DNA of 64,000 nucleotides from Mixta hanseatica (GTDB lineage Bacteria; Pseudomonadota; Gammaproteobacteria; Enterobacterales; Enterobacteriaceae): the NCBI RefSeq assembly GCF_023517775.1, contig NZ_CP082904.1, forward strand, positions 372,001 to 436,000, written 5' to 3'. Below the pieces are notes generated by a model. It worked only from the letters and a program-made list of their open reading frames with translations. It did not search any database and had not been told where the DNA came from. Below, piece after piece: positions 28,600-39,631 of the stretch; within the stretch, counting starts at the first letter, position 1, and the number at the start of each line of letters is the position of its first letter. Made by a program: the position numbers and the translations under genes.

Positions 28600-28815
28600 G
28601 AAGGCCAGCGCCAACGCAACTAAGGTTCCGTCGGGAGAAGGGTAACGGAGCCTGCGCGGGGAGCCCGGGTCGATCGTAAAGACGCAAAAAACGTCATGCC
28701 TGACTGCTCGGTCCGCGCCGTCCATGGCGCGGGACGCTTTACTCTTCTGCCTGGGCTCCCCGCGCCTTAAGTTTATTTGCCGTCTGCGAGCGGAACATCG
28801 TTCCGCCGGTAAAAA
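28600..28815. terminator. codA/tsgA convergent junction with long inverted repeat
   Basis: Arms at 28654-28669 and 28750-28765 pair over 16 positions with one G-T pair (core GCGCGGGGAGCCC). Inside the loop a second imperfect stem GTCCGCGCC / GGCGCGGGAC (about 28710-28734) is followed by GCTTTACTC. Probably a bidirectional transcription barrier, though without a clean T-tract. Confidence 0.55.
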
Positions 28816-29997
28816 TTAATGGTCGGCGTGACCATACTGACGATGTTTGGTCACAAAGCCCAGCAGCAGACACATCACAAACACCACCGCATACAGACCG
28901 TTCGCGGTAAACAGCGCGGCATGCGCGCCGCCTTTCGCCACAATCGGGCCGGTAACGACAAAGGTCAGCATGGTGCCAACGGTGCCGCAGGTCAGAATGA
29001 AGTTGACCAGTTTCGGCGAGGAAACGCGAGTTTGCTGCGAACCGAGCGTAATGATGGTGGTGTAAATCGCGCTGGAGAAGAAACCAAGCCCGATAATAAT
29101 CCACTTCAGCATTCCCGCATCGCTGCTGCTGACAAACCAGTACATCAGCAGCGTCGCCAGCGCAGCCAGCACCATCAGGATGCGTTGCAAATCAAAGAAG
29201 CGCAGCACGAAGCTAAATACCCACATGCCGATCATATAGGAGGTCCAGAAATTCCCTACCAGCTGGCCGGCAGCGCTAATGTCCATGCCCATGGTTTTCG
29301 TCGCGTATTCCGGCACCCATGAGATAAAGCCCAGCTGGCCCAGGATATAGCAGAGCGCAGCAATGGAGAGCAGCAGCACGCCAACGCCCCATTTTTCTTT
29401 GGCCACCGGCTGAGCATTAGGTTGCTTCTTGCCTAAAATCGGGAAATCGACCGTCAGCGTCAGAACAAAGATCGCCAGATAGATAACCCCGATACAGACA
29501 TAAACCCAGTACCAGGGCAGGTGACGCGCCAGCAGCATACCCGCGATAACCGGGAAGATGGTCCCCGCCATGCTAAAGAAGGAGTCGGTAAACAGCAGAC
29601 GTGATCCGCGCTGACGTCCTTCATAAAGATGGGTAATCAGGAAGGTACCGATCGACATCGTAATACCGCTGACTACGCCCAGGACGAACATGCATAGCGA
29701 GAAAACGCTCAGGCTGTGGCTGGTCATCAGGCCCAGGACCGCCAACACCATCAACACAAAGCCGAAAATCAACTGACGCTTCAGCGGCACGATTTCCATC
29801 AGCCAGGCGTTCAAAAATACTGCCGCCAGAATACCGGTGTTGAGGAAAGTGAAGGTATTGCTCATCTCAGAAACCGGAAGCTGGAAATAGTTAGCGATAT
29901 CGCCTAAAACCATCCCGGTAACAATTACCAGTGCGCCGGTGAGCGCATAGGAAAAGAAACTGATCCACGTCAGTCCAATGCGGTTACGATTAGTCAT
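28816..29997 (-). CDS. tsgA: MFS transporter TsgA
   Basis: Major-facilitator inner-membrane protein of 393 residues, about 12 helices. The physiological substrate is not established. The Salmonella homologue is linked to tellurite/selenite/gold resistance phenotypes. The start chosen is the ATG at 29995-29997 ([20 protein letters not shown]), matching E. coli. Longer upstream in-frame starts are not conserved. The segment [11 protein letters not shown] and the cytoplasmic [12 protein letters not shown] loop are typical. It is convergent with codA and divergent from ppiA. Confidence 0.95.
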   Translation of the reverse strand: MTNRNRIGLTWISFFSYALTGALVIVTGMVLGDIANYFQLPVSEMSNTFTFLNTGILAAVFLNAWLMEIVPLKRQLIFGFVLMVLAVLGLMTSHSLSVFSLCMFVLGVVSGITMSIGTFLITHLYEGRQRGSRLLFTDSFFSMAGTIFPVIAGMLLARHLPWYWVYVCIGVIYLAIFVLTLTVDFPILGKKQPNAQPVAKEKWGVGVLLLSIAALCYILGQLGFISWVPEYATKTMGMDISAAGQLVGNFWTSYMIGMWVFSFVLRFFDLQRILMVLAALATLLMYWFVSSSDAGMLKWIIIGLGFFSSAIYTTIITLGSQQTRVSSPKLVNFILTCGTVGTMLTFVVTGPIVAKGGAHAALFTANGLYAVVFVMCLLLGFVTKHRQYGHADH

Positions 29998-30122
29998 AGT
30001 TGGGGAAACCTTGAGCCAAAGGGCCTGGCTGAAGCAGCGCAGGAGTCGTCGACGGGAGTGTAAAGAAATTTCAGTCACGATCAAACTAACGATGAAATCA
30101 CTTTCATTCATTTCACCAATAA

Positions 30123-30138
30123 TGTGATTTAAATCACC
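30123..30138. promoter_or_regulatory. CRP-like site in tsgA-ppiA region
   Basis: TGTGATTTAAATCACC matches the CRP consensus TGTGAN6TCACA at 9 of 10 key positions. It lies 134 bases upstream of ppiA and 126 upstream of tsgA. ppiA is CRP-regulated in E. coli. Confidence 0.75.
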
Positions 30139-30182
30139 CTTTACTGCTCTGACGTTAACGTTTGCCTACGACGTGAGTTTAC

Positions 30183-30197
30183 GTAAATAAAGGTAAA
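30183..30197 (+). promoter_or_regulatory. CpxR box upstream of ppiA
   Basis: GTAAATAAAGGTAAA is a perfect GTAAAN5GTAAA, 75-89 bases before the ppiA start. Envelope-stress control of ppiA by CpxAR is known in E. coli. Confidence 0.8.
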
Positions 30198-30271
30198 ACG
30201 CTGGCTCTTGTATGGCAGGCTATTTACAATCAATTTCGTTTAGATTTTGTGGCCTCAGTAAGGAACTATTC

Positions 30272-30844
30272 ATGGTGAAACGTACTTTGACAGCGGTCGC
30301 GGCACTTTTGGCGCTGTCCACTTTTTCTGCCTCTACATTCGCTGCGCAGGGCGATACGCACGTCCTCCTGACCACTTCAGCCGGTAATATCGAGCTTGAA
30401 CTGAACAACCAGAAAGCGCCGGTCTCAGTTAAGAACTTTGTCGATTATGTTAACAACGGTTTCTATAACAATACGACTTTTCATCGTGTGATCCCGGGCT
30501 TTATGATTCAGGGCGGCGGCTTCCTGACGGATATGCAGCAGAAACCCACCAACGCGCCGATTAAAAACGAAGCGGACAACGGCTTGCGTAATACCCGCGG
30601 CACCATTTCGATGGCGCGTACCGCGGAAAAAGACAGCGCCACCAGCCAGTTCTTTATTAACGTTGCCGACAACGCCTTCCTCGATCACGGACAGCGTGAT
30701 TTTGGCTATGCCGTATTTGGTAAAGTGGTAAAAGGCATGGACGTAGCCGACAAAATTTCTCAGGTGCCGACTAAAAATATCGGGCCTTATCAAAATGTTC
30801 CCAGCAAGCCGGTGGTTATCCTTTCCGCCAAAGTCCTGCCGTAA
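30272..30844 (+). CDS. ppiA: Periplasmic peptidyl-prolyl cis-trans isomerase A (cyclophilin)
   Basis: Cyclophilin-type proline isomerase exported to the periplasm. The ATG at 30272 gives 190 residues with a cleavable signal peptide (cut near FA-AQG, residues 24-25). Active-site segments [14 protein letters not shown] and [18 protein letters not shown] are intact. Regulated by the CRP and CpxR sites upstream. Transcribed toward yhfG-fic. Confidence 0.97.
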   Translation: MVKRTLTAVAALLALSTFSASTFAAQGDTHVLLTTSAGNIELELNNQKAPVSVKNFVDYVNNGFYNNTTFHRVIPGFMIQGGGFLTDMQQKPTNAPIKNEADNGLRNTRGTISMARTAEKDSATSQFFINVADNAFLDHGQRDFGYAVFGKVVKGMDVADKISQVPTKNIGPYQNVPSKPVVILSAKVLP

Positions 30845-30942
30845 TTTTCTTGCCGTCGCATCTGCGGCGGCACGCCAGCCTTCCTGCAGAGCGCTAATTT
30901 GCTGCTTATACTTAGGTCACTCTTTCTTTGACCGGAGGCAGT

Positions 30943-31113
30943 ATGCCAACAAAACTGACCGAAAAGCAGAAAGCCACCTTATGGCAGCGGCGGCGCAACG
31001 CTAATTTTCTGGCCAGTAGCAAACTGGAAGGCTTATCTTTTGCGGAAGTGACGCTGGATGCTGAGCAGGCCGAACAGCGCTTAGAAGCATTACGGAGGCA
31101 ATATGGCGGCTAA
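30943..31113 (+). CDS. yhfG: YhfG, small antitoxin of the Fic protein
   Basis: 56 residues from the ATG at 30943 (MPTKLTEKQKATLWQRRR), following an ACCGGAGG ribosome site. It contains SSKLEG, matching the inhibitory-helix motif [S/T]xxxE[G/N] by which FicA-type antitoxins block ATP binding in Fic enzymes. The gene overlaps fic by 11 bases, a typical toxin-antitoxin layout. In E. coli the pair is yhfG-fic. Antitoxin role is known for homologues, and here it rests on motif and context. Confidence 0.9.
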   Translation: MPTKLTEKQKATLWQRRRNANFLASSKLEGLSFAEVTLDAEQAEQRLEALRRQYGG

Positions 31114-31696
31114 CGCAATGAACGGGCGCGATCCCTACTACTGGCAAAACGACGATGTGCTGCGTAACCGTCTCGATTTGCATGATGCCGCTCAGTTGCA
31201 AAAAGCGGAAGCGGCATTTACCTCGCTGCGGGCAGCGACCATCGAACTGGGGCCGCGCAACCTGGGCTTTCCTTATCTGTGCGCCATTCATCGTACGCTG
31301 TTCCAGGATCTTTATGACTGGGCTGGCGAGATCCGCGAAATCGATCTCTACCTCGGCAATACGCCGTTTTGCCACTTTGAATATATCGAGAAAGAGGGCA
31401 ACGCCCTGATGGACGCGCTTGAGGAAGAAAACGGCCTGGCCGATCTCCCTTTTGAGCAATTTGTGGCAAGGCTGGCGCACTATTATTGCGAAATCAATAT
31501 GCTGCATCCGTTCCGCGATGGCAACGGCCGCGCTCAGCGTCTGTTTTTTGAACAGTTAATTATTCATGCAGGATATGACATTGACTGGAGTAAGACAGAA
31601 CGCGAAGCCTGGTTGCGGGCGAACGAAGAGAGCGTGAATGGTGATTTGCAGGGGCTGACCGATATCTTTAGCAACGTAGTGAGCGAGCCGAAGTAA
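31103..31696 (+). CDS. fic: Fic protein, AMP transferase
   Basis: Fic-domain enzyme that transfers AMP (or other nucleotide groups) to protein hydroxyls. 197 residues. The core motif is HPFRDGNGRAQR, fully consistent with HxFx(D/E)GNGRxxR. The E. coli K-12 protein has a degenerate HPFRVGSGLAQR at this place, so this copy looks catalytically competent. The flap region is NTPFCHFEYIEKEG. The ATG at 31103 follows ACGGAGG. It lies between yhfG and pabA in the conserved order. Confidence 0.95.
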   Translation: MAANAMNGRDPYYWQNDDVLRNRLDLHDAAQLQKAEAAFTSLRAATIELGPRNLGFPYLCAIHRTLFQDLYDWAGEIREIDLYLGNTPFCHFEYIEKEGNALMDALEEENGLADLPFEQFVARLAHYYCEINMLHPFRDGNGRAQRLFFEQLIIHAGYDIDWSKTEREAWLRANEESVNGDLQGLTDIFSNVVSEPK

Positions 31697-31736
31697 GCGC
31701 GTAGAATAGCGGCGTTTTAGTCAGCCCGGAGTAAAA

Positions 31737-33637
<1,901 letters not shown>

Positions 33638-33644
33638 TTCAGGG

Positions 33645-33667
33645 GCGCGCCCGCGGCAAGGGCGCGC
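33645..33667. terminator. argD/yhfK bidirectional terminator
   Basis: GCGCGCCC / GGGCGCGC, a perfect 8-bp stem with a 7-base loop, followed by TTATCTTTTCC on the plus strand. It ends directly at the yhfK stop codon. Confidence 0.7.
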
Positions 33668-35743
33668 TTATCTTTTCCGTAGGCGGCGCACCAGCCATTT
33701 GCCATGGTGCGGCCGCTGGCTCCATGCCAGTGACGAAATAGTATGCATCACGGAAAGGTGCTCAAGGATACGCTTTACGTGGCGCTCCATAATGGTTGTC
33801 GGCCCTTCCTGATTGTCTGATTGCGCTTCCAGAATATTGGTCTGCTGGCCAGGTCCGTCGTAGGCCAGCCGCTGCTGGCAGCGCTGCAGCGCAATTTCGC
33901 ACGATTGCAGATAGCTTTGCGCCAGCGTAGGAGGCAGCATGGTGTGCTCGCGCGCCAGAATGGTCATCGCGTTAATATGCTCAACAATAAACTGGCTGTG
34001 CGTGACCCAAAGTTTCATATCCTTCAGATATCGCGTATTAAAGGCGGGTTCCTGCATCGCCTGACTCAGGGAATTAAACAGCGCGTTGTGCGCCTGATTC
34101 ACCCGTACCCGCTGCCAGGCCAGCTTCTGCGGCGACGCCTCATTTCCCAGCAGCATTTGTAACGCTTCCTGATAGGCTTCCAGTGCATCATGCGCATTCT
34201 GCCGCAATAGCCCGCTTTGCCATTGCGGCCATAGCCAGACCATGCCGCCAAAAGCGATGCAACACCCCATCAGCGTATCCATCAGGCGCGGCAGCAGAAA
34301 ATGCGCGCCGTTCAGCGACAGCAGCTGCAGTGAATAGACGCCGGTAAGGGTAAAACCGATGGTCGCCCAGCCATAATATTTACGGATAAACAGATAGCTG
34401 ACCAGAGTAATCGCCAACATGATCACCAGCACTAATGACTCCGGCACCGCAAAGTGCAGCGCTGCCGCGGCAATAATCAACCCGGCCAGCGTACCGAGCG
34501 CTCGGTGTTGGATACGCACGCGCGTGGCGCTGTAGCCGTTCTGGCTGACAAACATAATCGTCATTAAAATCCACCACGGCTTCGGCACGTTAAAGGTTAG
34601 CGCCAGCACGCTGCCGAACACCAGCATCACCGCAAAGCGTGCCGCGGTACGCAGGGCAGAGGATTTCAGTGACAGATAGCTGCGCAGGGCGGGAAGCAGC
34701 GGCAGCTGACGCTGGCGATCGGCCATCAGGTCGCGTCGATAGAGCGGACGTTGAGTACGCAGCACACGGGCGATGCGGCTGAAATGGTAATAACAGAAGT
34801 GGCCGACCGGATTTTCCGGATGCTGACGCGCAATTTTTTCCAGACCCAGCAGCGGCTTTTCCATTGTGAAACGTGACGGCAGCCGATGATAAAGCAGGTC
34901 GTCCGCCAGTTCGCGCAGCCGTGCGGCAATAGTTTGTGCATTCCAGCGGATCACCGCTTCCGCATGGCTTTGCTCTACCAGCTTTTGTACTTCCTGCGGC
35001 TGATGCAGGCTGACAGCGATATGCTCCTGCAGATCGAGCGCGACCTGAAACGCACGCATCAGATGGCGATGGCTGTGATCGCGGTTGGCGGCCAGCATAT
35101 GCATTTGCTGATAACAGGTATTAATCAGATCGACGGCTTTTTGCTGACGCGCCAGCAGCGGCGGCAGCGCTTTTTCCGGATCGGTAAGCTGCGTTAGCAG
35201 GGTATATTTCGCTTCGCAGTAATCCGCCAGTTCGTGGTACAGCAGGCTGAGCGTTTCGCGCATAGGCTGCTCTTTCCACAGCCGGAACCAGAACCAGTTA
35301 AACAGCCCATACCAGAAGGTGCCGCCGATATAGAGCAGCGGCGGTCCCCAGATGGGCATATTGCCCACCAGACCGAGGGTAAAAATGGCGGCAATCAATG
35401 AAGCGGGCAGCAGGCGGGCATGAAGCGGACCGATTTCCCCGGTCACGCCCAGTACTAACGCCATGGCGAACAGCGTAACGGGTAGCGGCACCTGCTGTAA
35501 CGATAGCCATTGAAGCAGGAAACTGCTAAAAGCAAACAGCGCACCGCCAACGATAAGGCGCTTAAAGAAACGCCGATGCGGCGTATCCAGACCGGCAATA
35601 TTGCAGCAGGCGGGAACCAGCGAGAAGAGTAGCCCTTTTTGTAAATCGCCCAGCAACCAGCCAAAGGCTACCGGTAAACAGAGCACCAGCGTTTGACGCA
35701 GCGCGTAGTTCACTTCGGGATGGTAAATAATTCTCCGCCACAT
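33668..35743 (-). CDS. yhfK: FUSC-family inner-membrane protein YhfK
   Basis: 691-residue membrane protein of the YccS/YhfK (FUSC, fusaric-acid-resistance-like) family, presumed efflux. Two membrane-helix clusters (about 10-160 and 375-500) are separated by soluble segments. The line AYQEALQMLLGN to NQAHNALFNSLSQAMQEPAF in the C-terminal domain is highly conserved. Substrate unknown. It starts MWRRIIYHPEVNYALRQT as in E. coli and is downstream of crp on the same strand, separated by the crp terminator. Confidence 0.93.
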   Translation of the reverse strand: MWRRIIYHPEVNYALRQTLVLCLPVAFGWLLGDLQKGLLFSLVPACCNIAGLDTPHRRFFKRLIVGGALFAFSSFLLQWLSLQQVPLPVTLFAMALVLGVTGEIGPLHARLLPASLIAAIFTLGLVGNMPIWGPPLLYIGGTFWYGLFNWFWFRLWKEQPMRETLSLLYHELADYCEAKYTLLTQLTDPEKALPPLLARQQKAVDLINTCYQQMHMLAANRDHSHRHLMRAFQVALDLQEHIAVSLHQPQEVQKLVEQSHAEAVIRWNAQTIAARLRELADDLLYHRLPSRFTMEKPLLGLEKIARQHPENPVGHFCYYHFSRIARVLRTQRPLYRRDLMADRQRQLPLLPALRSYLSLKSSALRTAARFAVMLVFGSVLALTFNVPKPWWILMTIMFVSQNGYSATRVRIQHRALGTLAGLIIAAAALHFAVPESLVLVIMLAITLVSYLFIRKYYGWATIGFTLTGVYSLQLLSLNGAHFLLPRLMDTLMGCCIAFGGMVWLWPQWQSGLLRQNAHDALEAYQEALQMLLGNEASPQKLAWQRVRVNQAHNALFNSLSQAMQEPAFNTRYLKDMKLWVTHSQFIVEHINAMTILAREHTMLPPTLAQSYLQSCEIALQRCQQRLAYDGPGQQTNILEAQSDNQEGPTTIMERHVKRILEHLSVMHTISSLAWSQRPHHGKWLVRRLRKR

Positions 35744-35761
35744 ACTACATCACCAAAATAG

Positions 35762-35792
35762 ACACGGCGTGATGCCAGGCATCACGCCGTGT
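35762..35792 (-). terminator. crp terminator
   Basis: ACACGGCGTGATG / CATCACGCCGTGT, a perfect 13-bp stem with a 5-base loop, 13 bases past the crp stop. On the minus strand it runs into CTATTTTGG. Confidence 0.85.
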
Positions 35793-35804
35793 CTTCAGCG
35801 TAGC

Positions 35805-36437
35805 TTAACGGGTGCCGTAAACGACAATCGTTTTACCGTGCGCGGAGATCAGATTTTGATCTTCCAGCATTTTCAGAATACGACCTACCGTCTCGCGTGA
35901 GCAGCCAACGATCTGGCCGATCTCCTGACGGGTAATCTTGATTTGCATCCCGTCCGGGTGCGTCATCGCATCCGGCTGTTTGGCAAGGTTAAGCAGCGTT
36001 TGGGCAATGCGGCCGGTAACGTCAAGGAAAGCTAAATTGCCTACTTTCTCTGAAGTTACCTGTAGGCGACGCGCCATCTGTGAAGAGAGACGCATCAAAA
36101 TGTCAGGATTCACCTGAATCAGCTGACGGAATTTTTTGTACGAAATTTCGGCTACTTCACAGGCGGTTTTCGCTCGTACCCATGCACTACGTTCCTGGCC
36201 TTCTTCAAACAGGCCAAGCTCGCCAATGAAATCACCCTGGTTAAGATAGGAAAGGATCATCTCTTTGCCTTCTTCATCCTTGATCAGTACCGCAACCGCA
36301 CCTTTTACGATGTAATAGAGCGTCTCGGCCTTTTCACCCTGATGAATCAACGTGCTTTTTGATGGATATTTGTGAATATGGCAATGTGACAGGAACCATT
36401 CGAGTGTAGGGTCTGTTTGCGGTTTGCCGAGAACCAT
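35805..36437 (-). CDS. crp: cAMP receptor protein (catabolite activator)
   Basis: Global transcription regulator responding to cAMP. 210 residues, nearly identical to E. coli CRP. The cAMP pocket is [18 protein letters not shown] (Gly72, Glu73, Arg83, Ser84) and the recognition helix is [13 protein letters not shown] (Arg181, Glu182, Arg186 by family numbering minus Met offset). An AGAGGATAA ribosome site precedes the ATG. yhfA, the divergent neighbour in E. coli, is absent and prkB is the next gene. Confidence 0.99.
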   Translation of the reverse strand: MVLGKPQTDPTLEWFLSHCHIHKYPSKSTLIHQGEKAETLYYIVKGAVAVLIKDEEGKEMILSYLNQGDFIGELGLFEEGQERSAWVRAKTACEVAEISYKKFRQLIQVNPDILMRLSSQMARRLQVTSEKVGNLAFLDVTGRIAQTLLNLAKQPDAMTHPDGMQIKITRQEIGQIVGCSRETVGRILKMLEDQNLISAHGKTIVVYGTR

Positions 36438-36741
36438 TCGCTATTATCCTCTGTTGTAATCGTGCCCTAAATACAGGGGGCAGTTTTCCCTGTCAGGCGT
36501 TGAAATCTTCAAGCGTTTCCTGCTGGAAATTATGCAGGCAACTGCGAGGCTTAAGGGCGTGCAGTCGTCCCGTTCTCGTTTCATCGAACGAAAATATTAC
36601 AGCTTTGTTTGTAGCACAGCTTTATCTTACTGTCTCCTGTTGTCTCGCTTCAGCTTGTGCTGAATCGGACAATTGCCGTTTAGCTGTTGAAAGCCCAGGC
36701 AGGCAATTCGCTTACTTATCTGAAGACAGAGAATAGGCAGA
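36438..36741 (-). promoter_or_regulatory. crp upstream region
   Basis: 304 bases between crp and prkB, both on the minus strand. It must hold the crp promoter. No TGTGAN6TCACA site is evident, and there is no trace of yhfA. A plus-strand frame at 36500-36736 has no family resemblance and is not called. Confidence 0.5.
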
Positions 36742-37611
36742 TTATTCGATTTTTTTGCCTTCAATCAGGCGTTTCACTAACGGCAGCATAATCAATTCCA
36801 TTGCCAGCCCCATTTTCCCGCCGGGCACCACCAACGTATTGATATGTGAAATAAACGAACCCTGCAGCATCGCCAGAAGATAGGGGAAATCAATATCTTC
36901 CAGGCCGCGGAAATGGATTACTACAAAGCTTTCATCCAGCGAGGGGATCGCGCGCGCGGCAAAGGGATTCGACGTGTCCACGGTGGGCACGCGCTGAAAG
37001 TTGAGATGGGTGCGGGAAAATTGCGGCGTGATGTAGTTAATATAATCTTCCATTGAGCGCACCACCGAATCCATTACCGCTTCGCGTGAGTGGCCGCGTT
37101 CGCTGGTATCGCGTACCAGTTTTTGAATCCACTCCAGATTGACGATAGGCACCACGCCAACCAGCAAATCCACCTTTTCCGCCACGTTATGCTGTGGCGT
37201 GACGACGCCGCCGTGCAACCCTTCATAAAACAGGATATCCGTGGGTTCCGGCAGCGGCTGCCACGGCGTAAAGGTGCCGGGCACCTGATTCCACGGCACC
37301 GCTTCGTCATAGGTATGCAGATATTTACGCGACTGGCCGCGGCCGCTTTCGCCATATTCAACAAAGGTCTGTTCCAGCAGGCCGAAGTCGTTGGCCTCCG
37401 GTCCGAAGTAGCTGATGTGCCGGCCCAGATCGCGCGCCTTGCGGATCGCCATATCCATTTCCGGGCGCGTATAGCGATGGAAACTGTCACCTTCCAGCTC
37501 GGCAGCGTGCAGGTTAAGCTGCTGAAAAATTTTACGAAAGGCAAGACTGGTGGTGGTGGTTCCCGCTCCGCTGGAGCCGGTCACCGCGATAATCGGATGT
37601 CTGGCTGACAT
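36742..37611 (-). CDS. prkB: Phosphoribulokinase-like protein PrkB
   Basis: 289-residue kinase of the phosphoribulokinase/uridine-kinase P-loop family. The Walker-type loop is TGSSGAGTTT (11-20). The conserved EGDSFHRYTRPEMD and FYEGLHGGVV segments match the family. No RuBisCO genes are in the window, and enterobacteria lack the Calvin cycle, so the true substrate is unknown. 123 bases downstream of yheU in the yheT-yheU-prkB run. Confidence 0.95.
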   Translation of the reverse strand: MSARHPIIAVTGSSGAGTTTTSLAFRKIFQQLNLHAAELEGDSFHRYTRPEMDMAIRKARDLGRHISYFGPEANDFGLLEQTFVEYGESGRGQSRKYLHTYDEAVPWNQVPGTFTPWQPLPEPTDILFYEGLHGGVVTPQHNVAEKVDLLVGVVPIVNLEWIQKLVRDTSERGHSREAVMDSVVRSMEDYINYITPQFSRTHLNFQRVPTVDTSNPFAARAIPSLDESFVVIHFRGLEDIDFPYLLAMLQGSFISHINTLVVPGGKMGLAMELIMLPLVKRLIEGKKIE

Positions 37612-37734
37612 AAATACTCTCTGGGTAAAATCGGGCGATGAGCATTGTTAACACGTTTCGGCCTGCAGTGTCATTACCGTGCGCGCCCGTCACCACCTGT
37701 TAATGTGACAGGCCGCACAGAGCGAGCCGCAGCG

Positions 37735-37956
37735 CTATTCGCCGCGAAACTGCCCGCGCGGCATAATGTTTACCGTTTCATGCAGCTCCGACCAGACCAG
37801 CACGGCTTCGCCGCTTTTCAGCTGGCGACGGACATCTTCCACCTTTTCCGCCAGCGAACGTTCCTGCTCGCCATAGTCGGTGCCCTCGCGCAGCACGAAA
37901 GCTTCAATCAGGTTATCCAGGGTTTCCGGAGAGAGATCTTGCCAGGGAATAATCAC
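37735..37956 (-). CDS. yheU: UPF0270 protein YheU
   Basis: 73-residue conserved protein of unknown function (E. coli 72). It reads [20 protein letters not shown] and later [19 protein letters not shown]. The start codon is GTG at 37954-37956. It begins only 3 bases after yheT, so the two are almost certainly co-translated. Confidence 0.94.
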   Translation of the reverse strand: MIIPWQDLSPETLDNLIEAFVLREGTDYGEQERSLAEKVEDVRRQLKSGEAVLVWSELHETVNIMPRGQFRGE

Positions 37957-37959
37957 AGC

Positions 37960-38949
37960 TTAGTTATCCAGATAAGGTGATAGCCATTGCGGAATACGCT
38001 GCTCCAGCCACATTTGCGGACGGCGCAACGTCCCGCCGACAAAACCGACATGGCCGCCATATTCCGTCAGTTGATATTCAATGTTAGCAGGTAACCGCGT
38101 TAGATCGGGAATCACCTCATCGGTCATAAATGGATCGTCCTTAGCGTGAATAATTAACAGCGGTTTACGTACGTCGGGCAGCAGCGGCATGGCGCTGGCG
38201 CGCCGATAATAATCACCGGCATCGGCGAAACCGTGAGCGCGCGCGGTGATCGCATCATCGAAATCACGCAGGCGCTTTAGCGCCTCCAGCTGCGGCAGGT
38301 CAATCGGCAGCGTGCCGGGCCAGGCCTGTAGCTTGCGCCGGGCATTAAGCTTGAGCTGGCCTAACAAATAGCGCTGATAGACGCGGGAGAATCCCTGTTC
38401 AAGCTTAGCGCTACAGGGTTCCAGCATCAGCGGCGCAGAGACGGCAACGGCGGCATCCAGCGGACAGTCATCGCCCTGCTGACCCAGCAAGCAGGCCAGC
38501 ATATTGCCGCCCAGCGAGACGCCGACCGCGGCCGTCGGCGCATGGCCCAGCGTGGTTTGCAGCCAGCGTAAAAAATAGCTGGCATCTTCGGTTTCTCCTG
38601 AATGATAGATGCGGCCCATGCGGTTGGGGACGCCGCTACAGCCGCGAAAGTGCATCACCACCCCCAGCCAGCCGCGGCGTTGCCAGGCCTGCAGCAGACC
38701 GTGCGCATAGGGGCTATGGAAGCTTCCCTCCAGCCCATGAAACAACACCGCGCGCGGCTTGTGGCGCGCCTGCATCGGATCTTCGCTCCAGGCCAGATCG
38801 ATAAAATCCCCGTCGGGCAGTTCAAGGCGCTGCCAGTGAGGACGCAAATAGACCCGACGGCGAAACAGGCGCGGCAGCACCGTTTGCAGATGCGGATTAT
38901 GCAGTCCTTTCAGGGGAATAAAGGATTCCTGACTGTGAAAAAAGCTCAT
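37960..38949 (-). CDS. yheT: Alpha/beta-hydrolase YheT
   Basis: 329-residue putative esterase/hydrolase. Nucleophile elbow GVSLGGNMLA (Ser in GxSxG), upstream oxyanion segment FHGLEGSFHSPYAHGL, acid region HAKDDPFM and catalytic His in YGGHVGFVGG. The ATG at 38947-38949 is preferred. A GTG ten codons upstream is possible. Natural substrate is not established. Divergent from a LysE-type gene; in E. coli yheS lies here instead. Confidence 0.93.
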   Translation of the reverse strand: MSFFHSQESFIPLKGLHNPHLQTVLPRLFRRRVYLRPHWQRLELPDGDFIDLAWSEDPMQARHKPRAVLFHGLEGSFHSPYAHGLLQAWQRRGWLGVVMHFRGCSGVPNRMGRIYHSGETEDASYFLRWLQTTLGHAPTAAVGVSLGGNMLACLLGQQGDDCPLDAAVAVSAPLMLEPCSAKLEQGFSRVYQRYLLGQLKLNARRKLQAWPGTLPIDLPQLEALKRLRDFDDAITARAHGFADAGDYYRRASAMPLLPDVRKPLLIIHAKDDPFMTDEVIPDLTRLPANIEYQLTEYGGHVGFVGGTLRRPQMWLEQRIPQWLSPYLDN

Positions 38950-39028
38950 CGTTTCACGCTTGTACGCATTCAGGCGCACTGTTAGTTTACAGGGATTAAC
39001 ATTTTATCGGGTGGGGAGCACCCTTTTT

Positions 39029-39631
39029 ATGGAACTCAGTCTGTTTTTATCAATGCTTGGTTTTCTTTGGGTAGCGGCGATTACGCCTGGTCCAAATAAT
39101 ACGCTACTGACCACGGCCGGCGCTAATTTTGGTTTTCTGCGGTCGCTTCCCTTGATGCTGGGGATCATGTTGGGCATGCAGCTGATGCTGGCGCTGGTGG
39201 CGTTTGGCGTGGGCGGTCTGATTCTGGTTTATCCCTCTCTGCACCTTTTTTTGAAAATTGTCGGCAGCCTCTATCTGCTGTGGCTGGCATGGAAGATCGC
39301 CACGGCGGCCTATGAAAAGATCGAGATGGGCGATACGCCTCTCCGGCCGATGCCCTTATGGCAGGGCGGGCTGTTACAGCTGGTGAATCCTAAAGCCTGG
39401 CTAATGGCGCTGGGCGCCGTAGCCAGCTTCAGTCTGGCGGGCGAAGCCTATCGCGGTTCAATCGTGGCGATCAGCATTGGCATGGCGCTGGTTAACCTGG
39501 TCGCCGGCGTGCTCTGGCTGGGCTTCGGCACCCTGATTGGCCGTCTGCTGCGTAGCCGCCGCGCATGGAAAACTTTCAATTTGTCGATGGGCGTTCTGAC
39601 CGCCGCCTGCGTGCTGCTGATCTGGCACTGA
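39029..39631 (+). CDS. LysE/RhtB-family amino-acid exporter
   Basis: 200 residues from the ATG at 39029, which follows GGGGAG. The signature is ITPGPNNTLLTTAGANFG near residue 20. Five to six membrane helices are expected. LVNPKAWLMALGA is typical of the family. Exported substrate unknown. It is convergent with a LacI-type regulator with no gap, suggesting a functional pair, but this is inference. First gene of the accessory block between yheT and yheS. Confidence 0.9.
   Translation: MELSLFLSMLGFLWVAAITPGPNNTLLTTAGANFGFLRSLPLMLGIMLGMQLMLALVAFGVGGLILVYPSLHLFLKIVGSLYLLWLAWKIATAAYEKIEMGDTPLRPMPLWQGGLLQLVNPKAWLMALGAVASFSLAGEAYRGSIVAISIGMALVNLVAGVLWLGFGTLIGRLLRSRRAWKTFNLSMGVLTAACVLLIWH

Noticed and set aside
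36500..36736. 78-residue plus-strand frame in the crp-prkB gap (possible yhfA remnant)
   Set aside because: Its translation does not resemble OsmC-like YhfA and has no ribosome site.
38960..39028. 23-codon N-terminal extension of the LysE-type exporter
   Set aside because: The family begins at the ATG at 39029, which has a proper ribosome site; the extension is not conserved.
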